A stretch of 64,000 bases of DNA from Mycobacterium sp. SMC-4 (GCF_025263265.1 NZ_CP079872.1:6119-70118); one strand, 5' to 3'. Shown: positions 8,347 to 17,752, numbered from the stretch's first letter. The notes: a model not told the origin generated them from the sequence alone. A program made the numbers and translations.

Positions 8347-9297
8347 TTAATTCGGGGTTTGTGCGCTGCGCCAGTCGGTGGCGACAGTGACCGGTACCAG
8401 GGCGTCGTCGGTGGACACTGCGGGAGCGAAGTCGATGGCCGCCACCAACCACCGACCGCCAACGCCGGTCAAGGTCAGCGGGTAACTCAGCTCACTGGGC
8501 GCGTACTGCGATGTCACTGCGGTGACAGCCGCCAGCACGCGCACGGTCTGCCCGTCTGCGGGGGCTGTCGGCGGCGGCGTGACAGCGGTGATTCCCGAGA
8601 TCGTCACGCTCTCATAGGCTCCGGCAACGCCCAGCAGCTTCGATTCGGCAGTGACGTAGCGCTCCACCGACCCGTTGCCGGTCAGGTACGCGGTGAGGAA
8701 TCCGGCGGCCACGGTGTAAGCCGGGTCCGATTCACTGAGGGTGGTCGGGTAGCTCAGGGGCAGATCCGCGCCAGCACCGGGACCGCTGATCCGCGCTGGC
8801 AACGACGCTGCCCGCGGCCCAAACCGCGACCACAGCACCGGCACCCGGTACAGCGCCCTTTGCGGGCTGGCCGATTCATACGGGCGTTGGGTCACCCCCA
8901 CCACCACCGAGAAGACCTCGGCGTCGGCGTCCTTGCCGGCGGTGCCCGCAAACGTCACTGCGACCACGGTGGGGGTGTTGATCACCACTGCCGGAGTGGA
9001 GGGAAGTTGCAGATTCCCTTTGGGGACCGAGACGAACTGATCCAAACTGTGGGCATCGGACTGGCTTGCGGTCAGCCACACCGACACGTAGTCCTGAGCG
9101 AATGCACTGACCACCGCCGACTTGTTGACCACTTCCCGAGAAGGGGTGACGAGATCCGGCGGCGAGCCAAACAAGAACTGCCACACCAGGTTTAGTCCTG
9201 CCAGCGCGGCCAGACCGATCGCCAGCGGTTTGATGACCGCGGTGGCGGTGTGTTTGCCCCGTTGGATGCGGCGCTGCCAGATCCTGCTCATCTGCAT
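8347..9297 (-). CDS. VirB8/TcpC-like conjugation protein
   Basis: 316 aa. A short basic cytoplasmic N-terminus (RIWQRRIQRGKH) is followed by one membrane helix (about residues 22-44), then a large extracytoplasmic part. That part contains two similar alpha/beta modules (about 60-175 and 185-310; compare FAQDYVSVWLTA with AAGFLTAYLTGNG), as expected for the paired NTF2-like domains of TcpC, the VirB8 counterpart in Gram-positive conjugation. It would assemble the transfer complex on the outer face of the membrane. ATG at 9297 is preceded by AGGAATC. It lies 17 bases after the discoidin-like gene. Confidence 0.8.
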   Translation of the reverse strand: MQMSRIWQRRIQRGKHTATAVIKPLAIGLAALAGLNLVWQFLFGSPPDLVTPSREVVNKSAVVSAFAQDYVSVWLTASQSDAHSLDQFVSVPKGNLQLPSTPAVVINTPTVVAVTFAGTAGKDADAEVFSVVVGVTQRPYESASPQRALYRVPVLWSRFGPRAASLPARISGPGAGADLPLSYPTTLSESDPAYTVAAGFLTAYLTGNGSVERYVTAESKLLGVAGAYESVTISGITAVTPPPTAPADGQTVRVLAAVTAVTSQYAPSELSYPLTLTGVGGRWLVAAIDFAPAVSTDDALVPVTVATDWRSAQTPN

Positions 9298-9314
9298 ATC
9301 GAGATTCCTCGCTG

Positions 9315-10394
9315 TTACAGCGGCTCGTGGCCGATGACCTTCAAACTCTTGATCGCGAACGCGGCATCGACAGGGTCGGACTCCGGGTGCCCACCCATCG
9401 AGTCGGCAGGCAGCGGGGCCAGCGACAACGGCGGTGTGGGGGCAGCGAACCCCCCGGCGGTTGTCGTCGGTGACGCTCCGGCCTCGGGCTGAGCCGGTGG
9501 CCGGGAGGTCTGCCGGATCAGGATCTTGATCTTGGAGGCCAGGACCCGCTTGATCGGCTGAACGGCTTCACCGTGAACGTTCTTGGTTTCCTGAGTCACC
9601 AGCGTCGAGTCGGTGTCGTTGAACAGATACTGCACGGTGGTGACCACGCGATACTGCCCCCACTGCGACACTCCGCTGGCATCTTTGCCCACCCAGCCGG
9701 GAGTCAAGGAAATCGCGGTGATCATGTAGGTCTTCGACAGGTCGATCTCGATCACCTGTCCGTCGGCCCCACCGCGCACACAGACAAACGCGCTGTGCGG
9801 ATCAGCCCCGGCCATCGTCTGCGCCGAAGTCGACCCCGCTGCGCAGGACTTCGCGGCATCGGCGGTGTACGGAAGGGGCCGGTCGGAGGTGTCTGCCACC
9901 GCAGGTTTCGCCGGCGCCGGCCGTGAGGGCGGCAGATCGCCAGGCTCGGTGACCGATGCGGCAGTCGGACGCGCGGCCGGCTCATCGGAACCGTAAACCG
10001 TGACCGCACCGACGATCGCCACCAACACCGCCACCAGCCCCGCCGCCGCAAAGCCCATCGCGATCTTGCCGTCGAACCGGCGCGGCCGTTCCAGCTCGCC
10101 GCGGTCCTCGTCACCATCGACCGGAGCTACCAGGTCACGCGGGAACCCCTCGGCCACGCCCATCGGATCGGCGTAATCATCGAACGGGTCATCCCCGTCC
10201 TGCTCGTCCTCGTCGTAGAGATCCTCGCCCAGTTCCTCGTCACCGTAGAAGTCATCTACCTCGGCGTCGTCGTCAACCTCATGGTCGGCCTGGGCGCCCT
10301 CGGGAGGCTCGAAGCCGGGGGCATCAGGGTAGAGACCATCAGCATCCCCCGGCGTCTGCAGTTGAAGCGTCCACTCCTCATTGGTCATCGTCAT
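9315..10394 (-). CDS. Acidic membrane protein with discoidin-like C-terminal domain
   Basis: 359 aa from ATG at 10394 with a GGAGG site. Residues 35-80 are extremely acidic (DDDAEVDDFYGDEELGEDLYDEDEQ is typical). One membrane helix spans about 111-135. A proline-rich linker follows, then a domain at about 170-310 that looks like an F5/8-type C (discoidin) beta-sandwich: a cysteine pair (KSCAAG, VCVRGG), an 'IEIDLSKTYMITAISLTPGW' strand and a 'VQYLFNDTDST' strand. Related actinobacterial proteins combine an acidic cytoplasmic tail, a helix and this domain. It probably sits in the T4SS envelope complex and may bind cell-wall glycans. Role inferred. Confidence 0.7.
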   Translation of the reverse strand: MTMTNEEWTLQLQTPGDADGLYPDAPGFEPPEGAQADHEVDDDAEVDDFYGDEELGEDLYDEDEQDGDDPFDDYADPMGVAEGFPRDLVAPVDGDEDRGELERPRRFDGKIAMGFAAAGLVAVLVAIVGAVTVYGSDEPAARPTAASVTEPGDLPPSRPAPAKPAVADTSDRPLPYTADAAKSCAAGSTSAQTMAGADPHSAFVCVRGGADGQVIEIDLSKTYMITAISLTPGWVGKDASGVSQWGQYRVVTTVQYLFNDTDSTLVTQETKNVHGEAVQPIKRVLASKIKILIRQTSRPPAQPEAGASPTTTAGGFAAPTPPLSLAPLPADSMGGHPESDPVDAAFAIKSLKVIGHEPL

Positions 10395-10816
10395 CGCGGC
10401 CTCCGCTGAGGATCGACACCGTGATGCAGGGTGGCCGCCGCCCGCGGGCTTATCCGACGCCGCTGCCCCCGCCACGACCGCCCCACTGGGTCCTGTTGCG
10501 GTGCGCCTGCACGGCCGCGAGCGGCGGGCCGCGGTGCCCCCACCAACGTGGCCGGCCACAGGTGCGATCCGCCCACCGCGACGACGCTGGACGGCGAAGT
10601 GGTGTTCACGGGTAAAGCAATCGAGACACCCCCGCCGCCCCCTGCCGCAGCCGGACCAGGGACGCCATCCCGGCGGCCCAGCCTGTTCACAGACACGCGC
10701 AGCAACACCCCAATTAGCAAGAGCCCAAACACAACACCCAGGTAGAGCGTTGCGGACTCCCCCAAGAAGGAGACAACTGCCAGTCCCGGCGCTACGCTGT
10801 CCAACATGTTTCTCAT
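10391..10816 (-). CDS. Small single-pass membrane protein, first gene of conjugation operon
   Basis: About 141 aa, with one strong membrane helix near the N-terminus (VAPGLAVVSFLGES... LYLGVVFGLLLIGVLL) followed by a Gly/Pro/Arg-rich, probably disordered tail. The stop overlaps the next ATG (ATGA). The start is uncertain: ATG at 10816, ATG at 10807 and an upstream start at 10846 are all open, and none has a strong ribosome site. It is the first gene of a coupled operon that reaches 399, and a divergent gene begins about 40 bases away, so the promoters of both must be compact and may overlap. Family not recognised. Confidence 0.6.
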   Translation of the reverse strand: MRNMLDSVAPGLAVVSFLGESATLYLGVVFGLLLIGVLLRVSVNRLGRRDGVPGPAAAGGGGGVSIALPVNTTSPSSVVAVGGSHLWPATLVGAPRPAARGRAGAPQQDPVGRSWRGQRRRISPRAAATLHHGVDPQRRPR

Positions 10817-10854
10817 CGTGACAGACCAGACACAGAAAGACAACACGTAAACAA

Positions 10855-11679
10855 ATGTTGTTCAAGCCGGGTGTTGACCGATACGACGAGCTGCGCCGCG
10901 AGTGGATCGCGGAGCACTCCGGAATCTTCACGATGCAGATCCGCCGAGCCGAGCTGCTCAACCGACGAATTCGCCGCCGCCACCGCGAGACCGCTGGAGC
11001 CCGCCCCAACCCCTATGACGATCACGCCACCCACCCACTGCTGAGCAGGGGCGCCAAGACCGTCGAGGCCAAACTAGAGCTGGGCATCGTGGTCTTGGCG
11101 GCGCTCGCCGCGCCCCTCGGCTGGGCGGTCGGCAGATTCCTCTACCAGCGCATCGAGACCCTGATCCCCGACCGCCTACGCTCCTACCCAGTACCGGCGC
11201 TGCTCATCGCCGCCGCAGTCCTCGGCGCCTTGACCACCGTGCTCTACAACCCAGGCCCCAGCCTGAGCAGCGCAATCTTGGCGCCCTGGCTGATGGCCCA
11301 GATCCCCGCAGCCGCGCTCACCGCCGGGATCTACGGCATTCTCAACGGCTGGCTGGCCATCGACGGCTCCACCGAGTGGTGGCCACTGACGCCGCCACCG
11401 CCGTCCGTAGACCTGCCTGCGCAACTGCTACCTGACGACCTCACCGCACCCTCGCTGTTCGACACCGAAACGGTCGCAGAACCCATCGAACTGACCCCCT
11501 TGGGCGCCGGACCTACTCGCTCACTCCCCCGATCCTCGGCGTTGCTCCTCACGGCCCTGGTGCTTAACGTGCTGGGCATCATCTGGACAACGGCAGCCGT
11601 CGGGGTCGGAGTCAAGACCACCGTCTCGGAGGCGCTGACTCCCTCAAGCACCATCGGCTTGCGCTACCACCCGAGTTAA
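10855..11679 (+). CDS. Multi-pass membrane protein, unknown function
   Basis: 274 aa on the plus strand, divergent from the T4SS operon. A basic cytoplasmic N-terminus (RRAELLNRRIRRRHRE) is followed by hydrophobic segments at about 77-100, 118-138, 145-165 and 233-262, with a proline-rich polar stretch at about 180-230. Codon use matches the neighbours. No motif identifies a family. Its position beside the transfer operon suggests an accessory T4SS or exclusion function, but this is only context. The 5' spacer carries no obvious ribosome site. Confidence 0.7.
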   Translation: MLFKPGVDRYDELRREWIAEHSGIFTMQIRRAELLNRRIRRRHRETAGARPNPYDDHATHPLLSRGAKTVEAKLELGIVVLAALAAPLGWAVGRFLYQRIETLIPDRLRSYPVPALLIAAAVLGALTTVLYNPGPSLSSAILAPWLMAQIPAAALTAGIYGILNGWLAIDGSTEWWPLTPPPPSVDLPAQLLPDDLTAPSLFDTETVAEPIELTPLGAGPTRSLPRSSALLLTALVLNVLGIIWTTAAVGVGVKTTVSEALTPSSTIGLRYHPS

Positions 11680-12188
11680 GTCGCTCTAGCCACGCTTGGA
11701 CCAGTCGGTGCTTTGACCTGGGGTTCTTGCGGGGCTTAGTGCCCATTCTGCGCCCTAAGCTGGGCCGGTAGCCTCGGTTGGAGGTGTTGATTCGGCGGGT
11801 GCGCACGGGTCCGGGTGCTACCGCTGTGCAGATCGCCGGGTCCGTGGACGGCCCGTCTTCGTATCGTGCGGCATGTGGGTTCTGCCCGCGGTAATGCCAA
11901 GCTTGGCCTCTGATGGACGAAGTCCGGCGGCTGTTCCGCTTCCCACCATCCCATGTGTCCCCATCGTCCCTTCCGGCCCGAGCTCGGGACACAGGACTTC
12001 TTGAACCTCCCCAGTCCCACAGGAACGCGCCAGCTCAACGAGCTGCGGCCATTGACGCCGCCACCCCGCCCCCCGTCGAACGCTTGTTTCGGAAGTCCAG
12101 CCATATGGACCGCCTTTCGAACAGCGTTCTGCTAAGAATGCACGAAGCTTTCTGTGGCACGGTGAAAGAAAAATGGAAGAGGTGGGTT
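11680..12188. other. Intergenic stretch with a degraded transposase trace
   Basis: About 500 bases separate the multi-pass membrane gene from a lipoprotein gene. Apart from the transposase-like remnant noted separately, I see no coding region with convincing codon use. The open frame that extends the lipoprotein upstream to 11913 is arginine/proline-rich and lacks a ribosome site. The region probably contains the promoter for the lipoprotein. Confidence 0.5.
11784..11894 (+). pseudogene. Remnant of an IS1634-type transposase N-terminus
   Basis: A GTG with GGAGG-like sequence upstream opens a 36-codon frame reading LIRRVRTGPGATAVQIAGSVDG, then stops. From memory, mycobacterial IS1634-family transposases begin with an 'RRVRTxSGATAVQIV' block, so this looks like the first ~25 residues of one. 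Just downstream, in other frames, short pieces (AKLGL and MDEVRRL) could be further decayed transposase. No terminal inverted repeats were found. Confidence is limited because the match is short. Confidence 0.4.
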
Positions 12189-13214
12189 GTGTCAGCAGCC
12201 ACTTGGCATGTCCGCTGTCGTCGCGCTGCTGCGGCCGCCACAGCGATCGGATTGCTCGTAGCCGGGTGTTCGTCTTCTTCGGATGAGCCGGTGCCGCCAG
12301 CGACTGCTGCGCAGTCTTCAGAACAACCACAAAGTGAGACCGCCGGTGTTGATCCGTCCCCTGTTGTGCCAGTTCAAACCGTCCGGTCTGGACTCGTCGT
12401 AGAGACTCGGAATGATCAACGCGTGACGATCGGGTTTGTCGACCCCCAAACAGGTAACTACTCCAAACATGCCGTATTCGAAAATGTTGATTTTTACAAA
12501 GACGAAACACTGCTCGATAGCCACGATATTCGGCTAGCTCCAGATTTATTAAGGTACGCAGTTACGCGAAAGAACTCGAATACTGTGGGATGGGTGAACG
12601 AAGATGGCTCGTTCACCGATGTGACACCAGAGGGCGTGCCCTCGGGGCCCTTCGATGGGCCTGCGCCCGCCTACCAAGCAATCGGTTTTGATGGCGCCGG
12701 GAACTTCTACTTCACCGAACAAAGGGACCTTGATGTCGCCTGGTACGTGGTCAAGGCAAGTGACGGGTCACGTGTGGCCGCGGCAGAGCCTCTCGACCCC
12801 CCTGGCAACCTAAAGGGCAAGCGAACGTCCGACATCGCACGGAACGGCGCTGGCGAACTATACGCCCGGAAATGGAGTTGCGGAAAGAATCGAGGCCCCT
12901 ACATTTCACTCGACCGGGCTGCCCTCATTCCCGATATGCGCAATGACTACACGGACCGGACCCTGATAGTTCGGAAGGTGGACGAGGAGGGATGCGGCGT
13001 TGGCACTCCCGCAGATAAAGTTTCACTGCTGCCGGAAGCAAACGAATCAAGAATTTCAAATCCTGTTGGGAGCCCAGACGGGCAGCATGTCGCATTTAGG
13101 CGAAACGTATCCGAGCTGTGGATCACCGATAGCAATGGCGGTGGCGCCCCAAGAGAAGTCGAGCTGAATGGAATTGACCTCGATGAAAGCACCACGCTCG
13201 TCGGTTGGACGTAG
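12189..13214 (+). CDS. Lipoprotein with beta-propeller-like repeats
   Basis: About 341 aa from GTG at 12189, chosen because AGAGG lies about eight bases upstream and it gives a normal signal peptide (basic RCRR, then AAAAATAIGLLVAGC). An in-frame ATG at 12138 is the alternative. The lipobox LVAGC predicts lipid attachment to the cysteine at about position 27. A Ser/Pro/Thr linker follows, then repeated strand patterns with motifs such as VTIGFVDPQTGNYSKHAVF and NPVGSPDGQHVAFRRN, like TolB/WD-type propeller blades. The GC content and codon use look somewhat lower and less biased than in the flanking genes, hinting at a separate origin. Confidence 0.7.
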   Translation: MSAATWHVRCRRAAAAATAIGLLVAGCSSSSDEPVPPATAAQSSEQPQSETAGVDPSPVVPVQTVRSGLVVETRNDQRVTIGFVDPQTGNYSKHAVFENVDFYKDETLLDSHDIRLAPDLLRYAVTRKNSNTVGWVNEDGSFTDVTPEGVPSGPFDGPAPAYQAIGFDGAGNFYFTEQRDLDVAWYVVKASDGSRVAAAEPLDPPGNLKGKRTSDIARNGAGELYARKWSCGKNRGPYISLDRAALIPDMRNDYTDRTLIVRKVDEEGCGVGTPADKVSLLPEANESRISNPVGSPDGQHVAFRRNVSELWITDSNGGGAPREVELNGIDLDESTTLVGWT

Positions 13215-13425
13215 ATCAAAACCTCGGTCAAGAAACTCGCGTACTGCCAATCCGCTTAACCGCCGCTCCGTAAAGTCCGTCTAGACGAGCTATGGGGCCC
13301 TGGCGGCACAGATCGGGGCTACGTGCTCCCGCAGGACCGATCCGAGGTGCCGGGCGTGTCCGAAAGGAGGAGGCGCTGGACCGCCTCAGGCTCGCCGCCG
13401 AAGCCCGCTCGAAAGCGGACGCAAA
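13215..13425. other. Short intergenic stretch between converging genes
   Basis: Contains a short open stretch with coding-like composition near 13350-13430 (reads KEEALDRLRLAAEARSKAD on the plus strand), but it has no domain or start I can support. No terminator hairpin is obvious between the convergent genes. Confidence 0.3.
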
Positions 13426-15084
13426 TCACCGGTGTGGCAGGACAGTGACGGTGCGTTCGGCGATAACGTCGGGTTGTCCTTCTTGACTTACAGTCACGGT
13501 CACGGTGTAGTCGCCGGGCGCCTTGGCTTTGACGAAGGTGCCGGCGTTGTAGGAGTCGCAGTTCGAAGTAGCTTTGGTTTCGGAAGTACCGGGACCGGAG
13601 ATGCGCACGGTCGACGTGCAGCCGGATCGGACCTGGTCTGGCCCCGAGAAGGATTTCCAAAAGACCTGGATGCTTTTGGCGCCGGTGTTATCGGCGCGGT
13701 AGGTGTCGCCTTCGACCCGGTCGTACGCCCAGGTCGACACCTCGACCCGGTCGATGACCGACCCTGGCGCCGCTGGTACGGAAGTCTGCGGGGCGGGGGT
13801 TGGTGTAGAGCTGCGCAGCCGGAAGTCCTTCACCGAGGTCCTAGACGCCTCATCAAGTCCACCGGCAACCAGATCCCCGAGTTGTTGGGGCAATTCGGTG
13901 AGCACAGCGACGGCGACGCTGAGGCGGTGCAGCGCCTCCTTTCGGACGTTGCTGCCGCCTTGAGCTTCGGCATGTGTGACAAGGCACTGACTGATATCAC
14001 CGATCATGTTGACGACTTCGCCGTAGGTGATCTTGGGGCCGACGTCGGTGGCGTTGTCAGCAGTGGCAAAACAGTCCCATGTGCCGGGAATGTGCTCAAA
14101 ACGCTTCAGGTCGATATTGAGCATGCTCATACCAGACAACAGGCTTTTCGCGAGGATGCCCTGCGGCTGCGGGGTCATCCGGATATCTCCTTCGGTGACA
14201 CCGCGGTTGAGGATGAACCGTCCGGCGGAGCGGCCGGCCAGTACCCCCCTGTTGGTAGATGTCAGGCCAGCAGTGATTGTTCCGGCTGAGTCGGCCATGC
14301 TCATAGTCTGGGTGACGATCCATTCGCCGCCGATGGTCTCTGGCGCCACCGTGATTGCGTAGAACGCTCCGGTGGCGTTCTCGAAGTCAATGCCGATCGC
14401 ACCGTCGACGTTCACCAGACATCCGGCGACTGCGCCGGGACGCACAGCGGTCAAAACATAGTCGGTGCCGTCGAGGTTCAGCTCACTTTTGTTGCGGCAC
14501 GGTGACTTCGACTCCCCGCGGACCATCTCGCCGAAGACGCGACCGACCCCGTCTTCGATCACCTTCAGTACGTCAATCACACTGACCCAGAATGCGGTCA
14601 GGTGAGTGACTTCTGCGGTGACTGTCTTTGTGGCCGGATCCCACGTGGCGGGGAACATATCCTGCTGATTCGGATCATTGGTGGATCTCGACTCTACGAC
14701 AGGTACCGCGGTGGAGGTCATTTTCGCGGCGAGATCGGGTCGGTCGCTCAGATCGAACTGCAACCGCACCGGGGCGCTGGGCTGCGTTGCTCCCTGGTCG
14801 AGCTCCACGCTGAGTGGAGTGGTCAACACCGTGAGCGCCTCGCCCGGCTCAGCCTCGATACCAGCAGGGGTGAGAGTGAGTTGCCGCCCAAGGTCGCCCC
14901 CCTCGGGCGAAACATCCACGCGCACTCCATCGACCACCACCGACCCCGCATGTTCACCATGAGATACAGATGTGGTCGGGGGCGGTGCACTTGTTGACGG
15001 CTGTTCACCAGTCAGGAACGCGCACGAGGATAGGAGCACGGCGGCCACGCCGACCACCGAGACAAGCCAACTACGCTCAGTCAC
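13426..15084 (-). CDS. Large lipoprotein with Ig-like C-terminal domain
   Basis: About 552 aa from GTG at 15084, with GAGGAGGG upstream (in-frame ATG at 15099 is the alternative). The signal peptide ends at lipobox LLSSC. Residues about 50-180 form a beta-rich region opening with 'VDVSPEGGDLGRQLTLTPAG', similar in feel to ZU5/CBM-like adhesion modules. The central part (about 195-400) has two cysteine pairs. After a Pro/Thr linker, the C-terminal ~120 residues (RVEVSTWAYDRVEGD ... GDYTVTVTVSQEG) look like a PKD/Ig-like domain with a Cys pair. Exposed envelope protein; an adhesion, mating-contact or exclusion role is speculation. Confidence 0.65.
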   Translation of the reverse strand: MTERSWLVSVVGVAAVLLSSCAFLTGEQPSTSAPPPTTSVSHGEHAGSVVVDGVRVDVSPEGGDLGRQLTLTPAGIEAEPGEALTVLTTPLSVELDQGATQPSAPVRLQFDLSDRPDLAAKMTSTAVPVVESRSTNDPNQQDMFPATWDPATKTVTAEVTHLTAFWVSVIDVLKVIEDGVGRVFGEMVRGESKSPCRNKSELNLDGTDYVLTAVRPGAVAGCLVNVDGAIGIDFENATGAFYAITVAPETIGGEWIVTQTMSMADSAGTITAGLTSTNRGVLAGRSAGRFILNRGVTEGDIRMTPQPQGILAKSLLSGMSMLNIDLKRFEHIPGTWDCFATADNATDVGPKITYGEVVNMIGDISQCLVTHAEAQGGSNVRKEALHRLSVAVAVLTELPQQLGDLVAGGLDEASRTSVKDFRLRSSTPTPAPQTSVPAAPGSVIDRVEVSTWAYDRVEGDTYRADNTGAKSIQVFWKSFSGPDQVRSGCTSTVRISGPGTSETKATSNCDSYNAGTFVKAKAPGDYTVTVTVSQEGQPDVIAERTVTVLPHR

Positions 15085-15249
15085 CCTCGCCCTCCTCATC
15101 CCCGGTGTACTGGTCCAAGCCCCTGTGACCCTTGAATCATCTTGCAAGGAAATCATTCTGGGACTCTCGCGTGCGGCTCGTACTTTGGTGGCACACCTGG
15201 GTAGCGACTGTGGTCGCGCTGGTCCAACGGGATCTCGAATGTGCGGCGA

Positions 15250-15609
15250 TCAACCGCAGTAGTTCTCGGGGTTGCTGCGGCATTCCCTCATCACATCGCG
15301 CGGGTCGCCGATCTTCACCACTTTCGATGCTCGACCACCCGGCAAGACCCAGTCAGACCACGGATTGGCCGGATCAACCGGGTACGCACCGGGATACTGC
15401 GCCGCCCGTTGGACCACGGGCGTGCCGCCAACGAACTGCGACGGACTTGTAGAGCAGGTGAGGCCAACGCCAATCTTCATGTGGGGCCGAAGGTCCTCGC
15501 ACAGCTCATGGACAGTGATCGTTTCCGCTGCTGCCGCGCCAGGCGCTAACAGCAGGCCACCAACCGCCATGCCGCTCACTGCGATAGCGACTAGCACTGT
15601 ACGAATCAT
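15250..15609 (-). CDS. Small secreted protein with signal peptide
   Basis: 119 aa from ATG at 15609, with GGGGGA five bases upstream. A clear Sec signal peptide (IRTVLVAIAVSGMAVGGLLLAPGAAAA) with cleavage after AAA leaves about 90 residues containing four cysteines (HELCED, GLTCSTS, MRECRS, ENYCG), so two disulfides are likely. No lipobox is present. I do not recognise the family. It lies downstream of the large lipoprotein on the same strand order but with 160 bases between, so it is probably transcribed separately. Confidence 0.7.
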   Translation of the reverse strand: MIRTVLVAIAVSGMAVGGLLLAPGAAAAETITVHELCEDLRPHMKIGVGLTCSTSPSQFVGGTPVVQRAAQYPGAYPVDPANPWSDWVLPGGRASKVVKIGDPRDVMRECRSNPENYCG

Positions 15610-15862
15610 TGGATCCCCCCATGGATCTGCTTGAAGTGTCTGCAGCGGCGTTGCTCTGCTATAGCTGGAAGTGAATCTAGCAGCCGACCGACCGCGCCGG
15701 ACGTCCATTTGCAACTCGCATCTACCTGGGCGTTGGACTCCACGGCGCAGAACCTCGTTTGTGCGCCCCGGTATCTAGGTGAGTTCGCCGCGCGAGGCCT
15801 GGCACTTCCCATCTCGTGGTCAGGTCACCCACCCGGCCACATGCGAGATCGTCGTAGCACGG

Positions 15863-16849
15863 CTACTCGCCGGTACCCATCTTCCGCAGTTCGGCGGCGG
15901 TCATCGAACCCATTGACTGCCCGGCTGCGCTGACCACATCTACACGCTGGACGACCTGGCGCAGCCAGAGGCCCTCGTCATCGTCGAACGCCACCGGGAT
16001 GCCGAACAGTTCCGCGTGATTGTCGTAGGGGCTCAGCTCAAGAACTACGGGAGGGGCATCCATCACCACCGTTACTACCCCACCGTTGACCGACACATCA
16101 GTGACCGCTTCGGCGAGCATCACCCCTGCTGCGGCCCGCTCATCGATGTACTCCTGGAATGCCAGTTGAACCTCAGCCTGAGTCGGATCTGGACGGGCAG
16201 CAGGGGCCGGCTCGGGCGCGGCTGCCGGGGGCGGGTCCTGCGCGGTGGATGCCCCAGCGGGAGCAGCGGGGCAGTCCAGCATGAACTTGAAGCTGTTGTC
16301 CGCGATGGACGCGCCCTGCTCGGCAGCGGTGATCACACCGAACTCGTCGGACTTGATCACGCCAGCCTTCATGGTGTTGCCGACCATGTAGTCGCACTGC
16401 GCCACGATCCGCCAGTTGGCGCGGTCGAAGATCCCCCGCTCGCGGTTGACACCGTCAACGATGTGCTGACCGAGATCGACCGCGTCGACCTTGATCCCGT
16501 TCTTCTCCTCGGCGAACGAGATCGGAGACGGGATCACGACGGGCGCCTTGACCACCTGCGGGGCCTCGGCTTCCTTGGCCGGGGCAGCGTCACTGTTGCT
16601 GTCACTCTTTTTGTCGTCGCCGCCGCACGCCCCGCTGAGCGCAATTAGGACCACGAATGCGGCGGCGCCGCCGCCGACCCACTTGTAGACCTTCTTCTTC
16701 TCCTCGGGGGACTTCGCGGCCCAGTCGGCCTTAGCCTGCTCCATGCGCTCTTCGCGGGCTGCCTTCTTCGCATCCTCGGCGGCGAGCTTTTCTTCCGCTG
16801 CCCGCTGGGCTTTCAGATTCTTCAGCGCTTTGCGTTCGCGACGCCCCAC
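15863..16849 (-). CDS. Coiled-coil membrane-anchored protein, unknown function
   Basis: About 328 aa from GTG at 16849, chosen because GGGGGA lies seven bases upstream; ATG at 16891 is in frame. The N-terminal 55 residues are a highly charged Lys/Arg/Glu/Ala coiled coil (KALKNLKAQRAAEEKLAAEDAKKAAREER is typical). A single helix follows (WVGGGAAAFVVLIALSGACGG), then an extracytoplasmic part with a cysteine pair at about 155-200 and a Pro/Ala spacer. The last 110 residues form an alpha/beta domain. The cysteine after the helix is lipobox-like (ALSGAC), but the preceding charged coil is too long for a signal peptide. Confidence 0.65.
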   Translation of the reverse strand: MGRRERKALKNLKAQRAAEEKLAAEDAKKAAREERMEQAKADWAAKSPEEKKKVYKWVGGGAAAFVVLIALSGACGGDDKKSDSNSDAAPAKEAEAPQVVKAPVVIPSPISFAEEKNGIKVDAVDLGQHIVDGVNRERGIFDRANWRIVAQCDYMVGNTMKAGVIKSDEFGVITAAEQGASIADNSFKFMLDCPAAPAGASTAQDPPPAAAPEPAPAARPDPTQAEVQLAFQEYIDERAAAGVMLAEAVTDVSVNGGVVTVVMDAPPVVLELSPYDNHAELFGIPVAFDDDEGLWLRQVVQRVDVVSAAGQSMGSMTAAELRKMGTGE

Positions 16850-17083
16850 GGAAAATCCCCCTGTGTGTCCAGTGACCGTTTTTCTGACCATAGCCTCAGT
16901 GGCTGACGCGCGTCAGCCATACCTCGTTCAGCGCGGTGTTCTTAGGACAGTCGCCCCCGTCGATGCCTGCCTGCGCCAACTACTCTCGTCGATTCAATGA
17001 ATCAGGACGCTGGTGGTGCTATATCTAGGACGACTCGCTCCGGGGATATCCAGACCGTCGGGGCATCGGGATAGGGGCTCGCG

Positions 17084-17752
17084 GTGTCCGACTTCTTATT
17101 CGTTCTTTTTTTGGTGTTTTTGGCCGTTGTCGCTGTTGCAGCGGTGGCGGTAGCTGGGCTGGTGATATTCGGCTTTGTGAAGGGGGAAGGGCGCTGGCCG
17201 GGCTTCTCGGCGAAGCTATTTACGAGGGCTCCAGGTTCGACGGCGCCGGCATCGAGTAGCGCACCTGGTCGCAGACCCGCTCAACCGCCGGGTCGAAAGC
17301 CGAAGCCGTCAGTGAATCCGCCAGGATCGGGCAAGTTGCCTGCTGCGGTGACGCCGCCGGTTCGGTGGACCGCAGCCCGTGGTTGGCCGTGGATCGCCGG
17401 GGCCGGTGTCGTTGTCGGAGTAGCCGGCACGGCTGCTGCGACCGCTATCGCCGGCGGGTGCGGAGCGCCTGATCACGGTGCCGAGGGAACCGCGCGGCAG
17501 TTTTCGGCTGCCGAACAGAGTTACCTGCGAAGCGTCAAGGCGTGGTCTGGCGGGTCCGACGAATGGCCGTCAGACGAGGTCCTGGTTGATCAAGGTCATA
17601 CGATATGCAGTCACCTCAAAGCGCACCCAGGCCTGATGACAGAAGCAGCGATCTTGTCGGCAGGTCTGGAAGTGAGGACCGCACTGGCTAACCATCAGGT
17701 GCGGACGGCGATTGTGGAGCTATGCCCCGGCCAGCGGCATCGCATCGGGTGA
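17084..17752 (+). CDS. Membrane protein with DUF732-like C-terminal domain
   Basis: 222 aa from GTG with AGGGG upstream. The first helix spans about residues 4-30. A Pro/Lys-rich linker follows, then a second helix at about 105-130 (WPWIAGAGVVVGVAGTAAA). The C-terminal 75 residues (AAEQSYLRSVKAW ... PSDEVLVDQGHTICSHL) match the DUF732 pattern common in mycobacterial secreted proteins: 'FL..V' near the start and 'D.G...C..L' later. Function of DUF732 is unknown. It lies just outside the 3' end of the coupling-protein gene, convergent with it, and could supply a membrane anchor for transfer or envelope functions. Confidence 0.65.
   Translation: MSDFLFVLFLVFLAVVAVAAVAVAGLVIFGFVKGEGRWPGFSAKLFTRAPGSTAPASSSAPGRRPAQPPGRKPKPSVNPPGSGKLPAAVTPPVRWTAARGWPWIAGAGVVVGVAGTAAATAIAGGCGAPDHGAEGTARQFSAAEQSYLRSVKAWSGGSDEWPSDEVLVDQGHTICSHLKAHPGLMTEAAILSAGLEVRTALANHQVRTAIVELCPGQRHRIG

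Noticed and set aside
11913..12188. N-terminal extension of the lipoprotein at 12189
   Set aside because: The extension would put 90 residues before the signal peptide and has no ribosome site.
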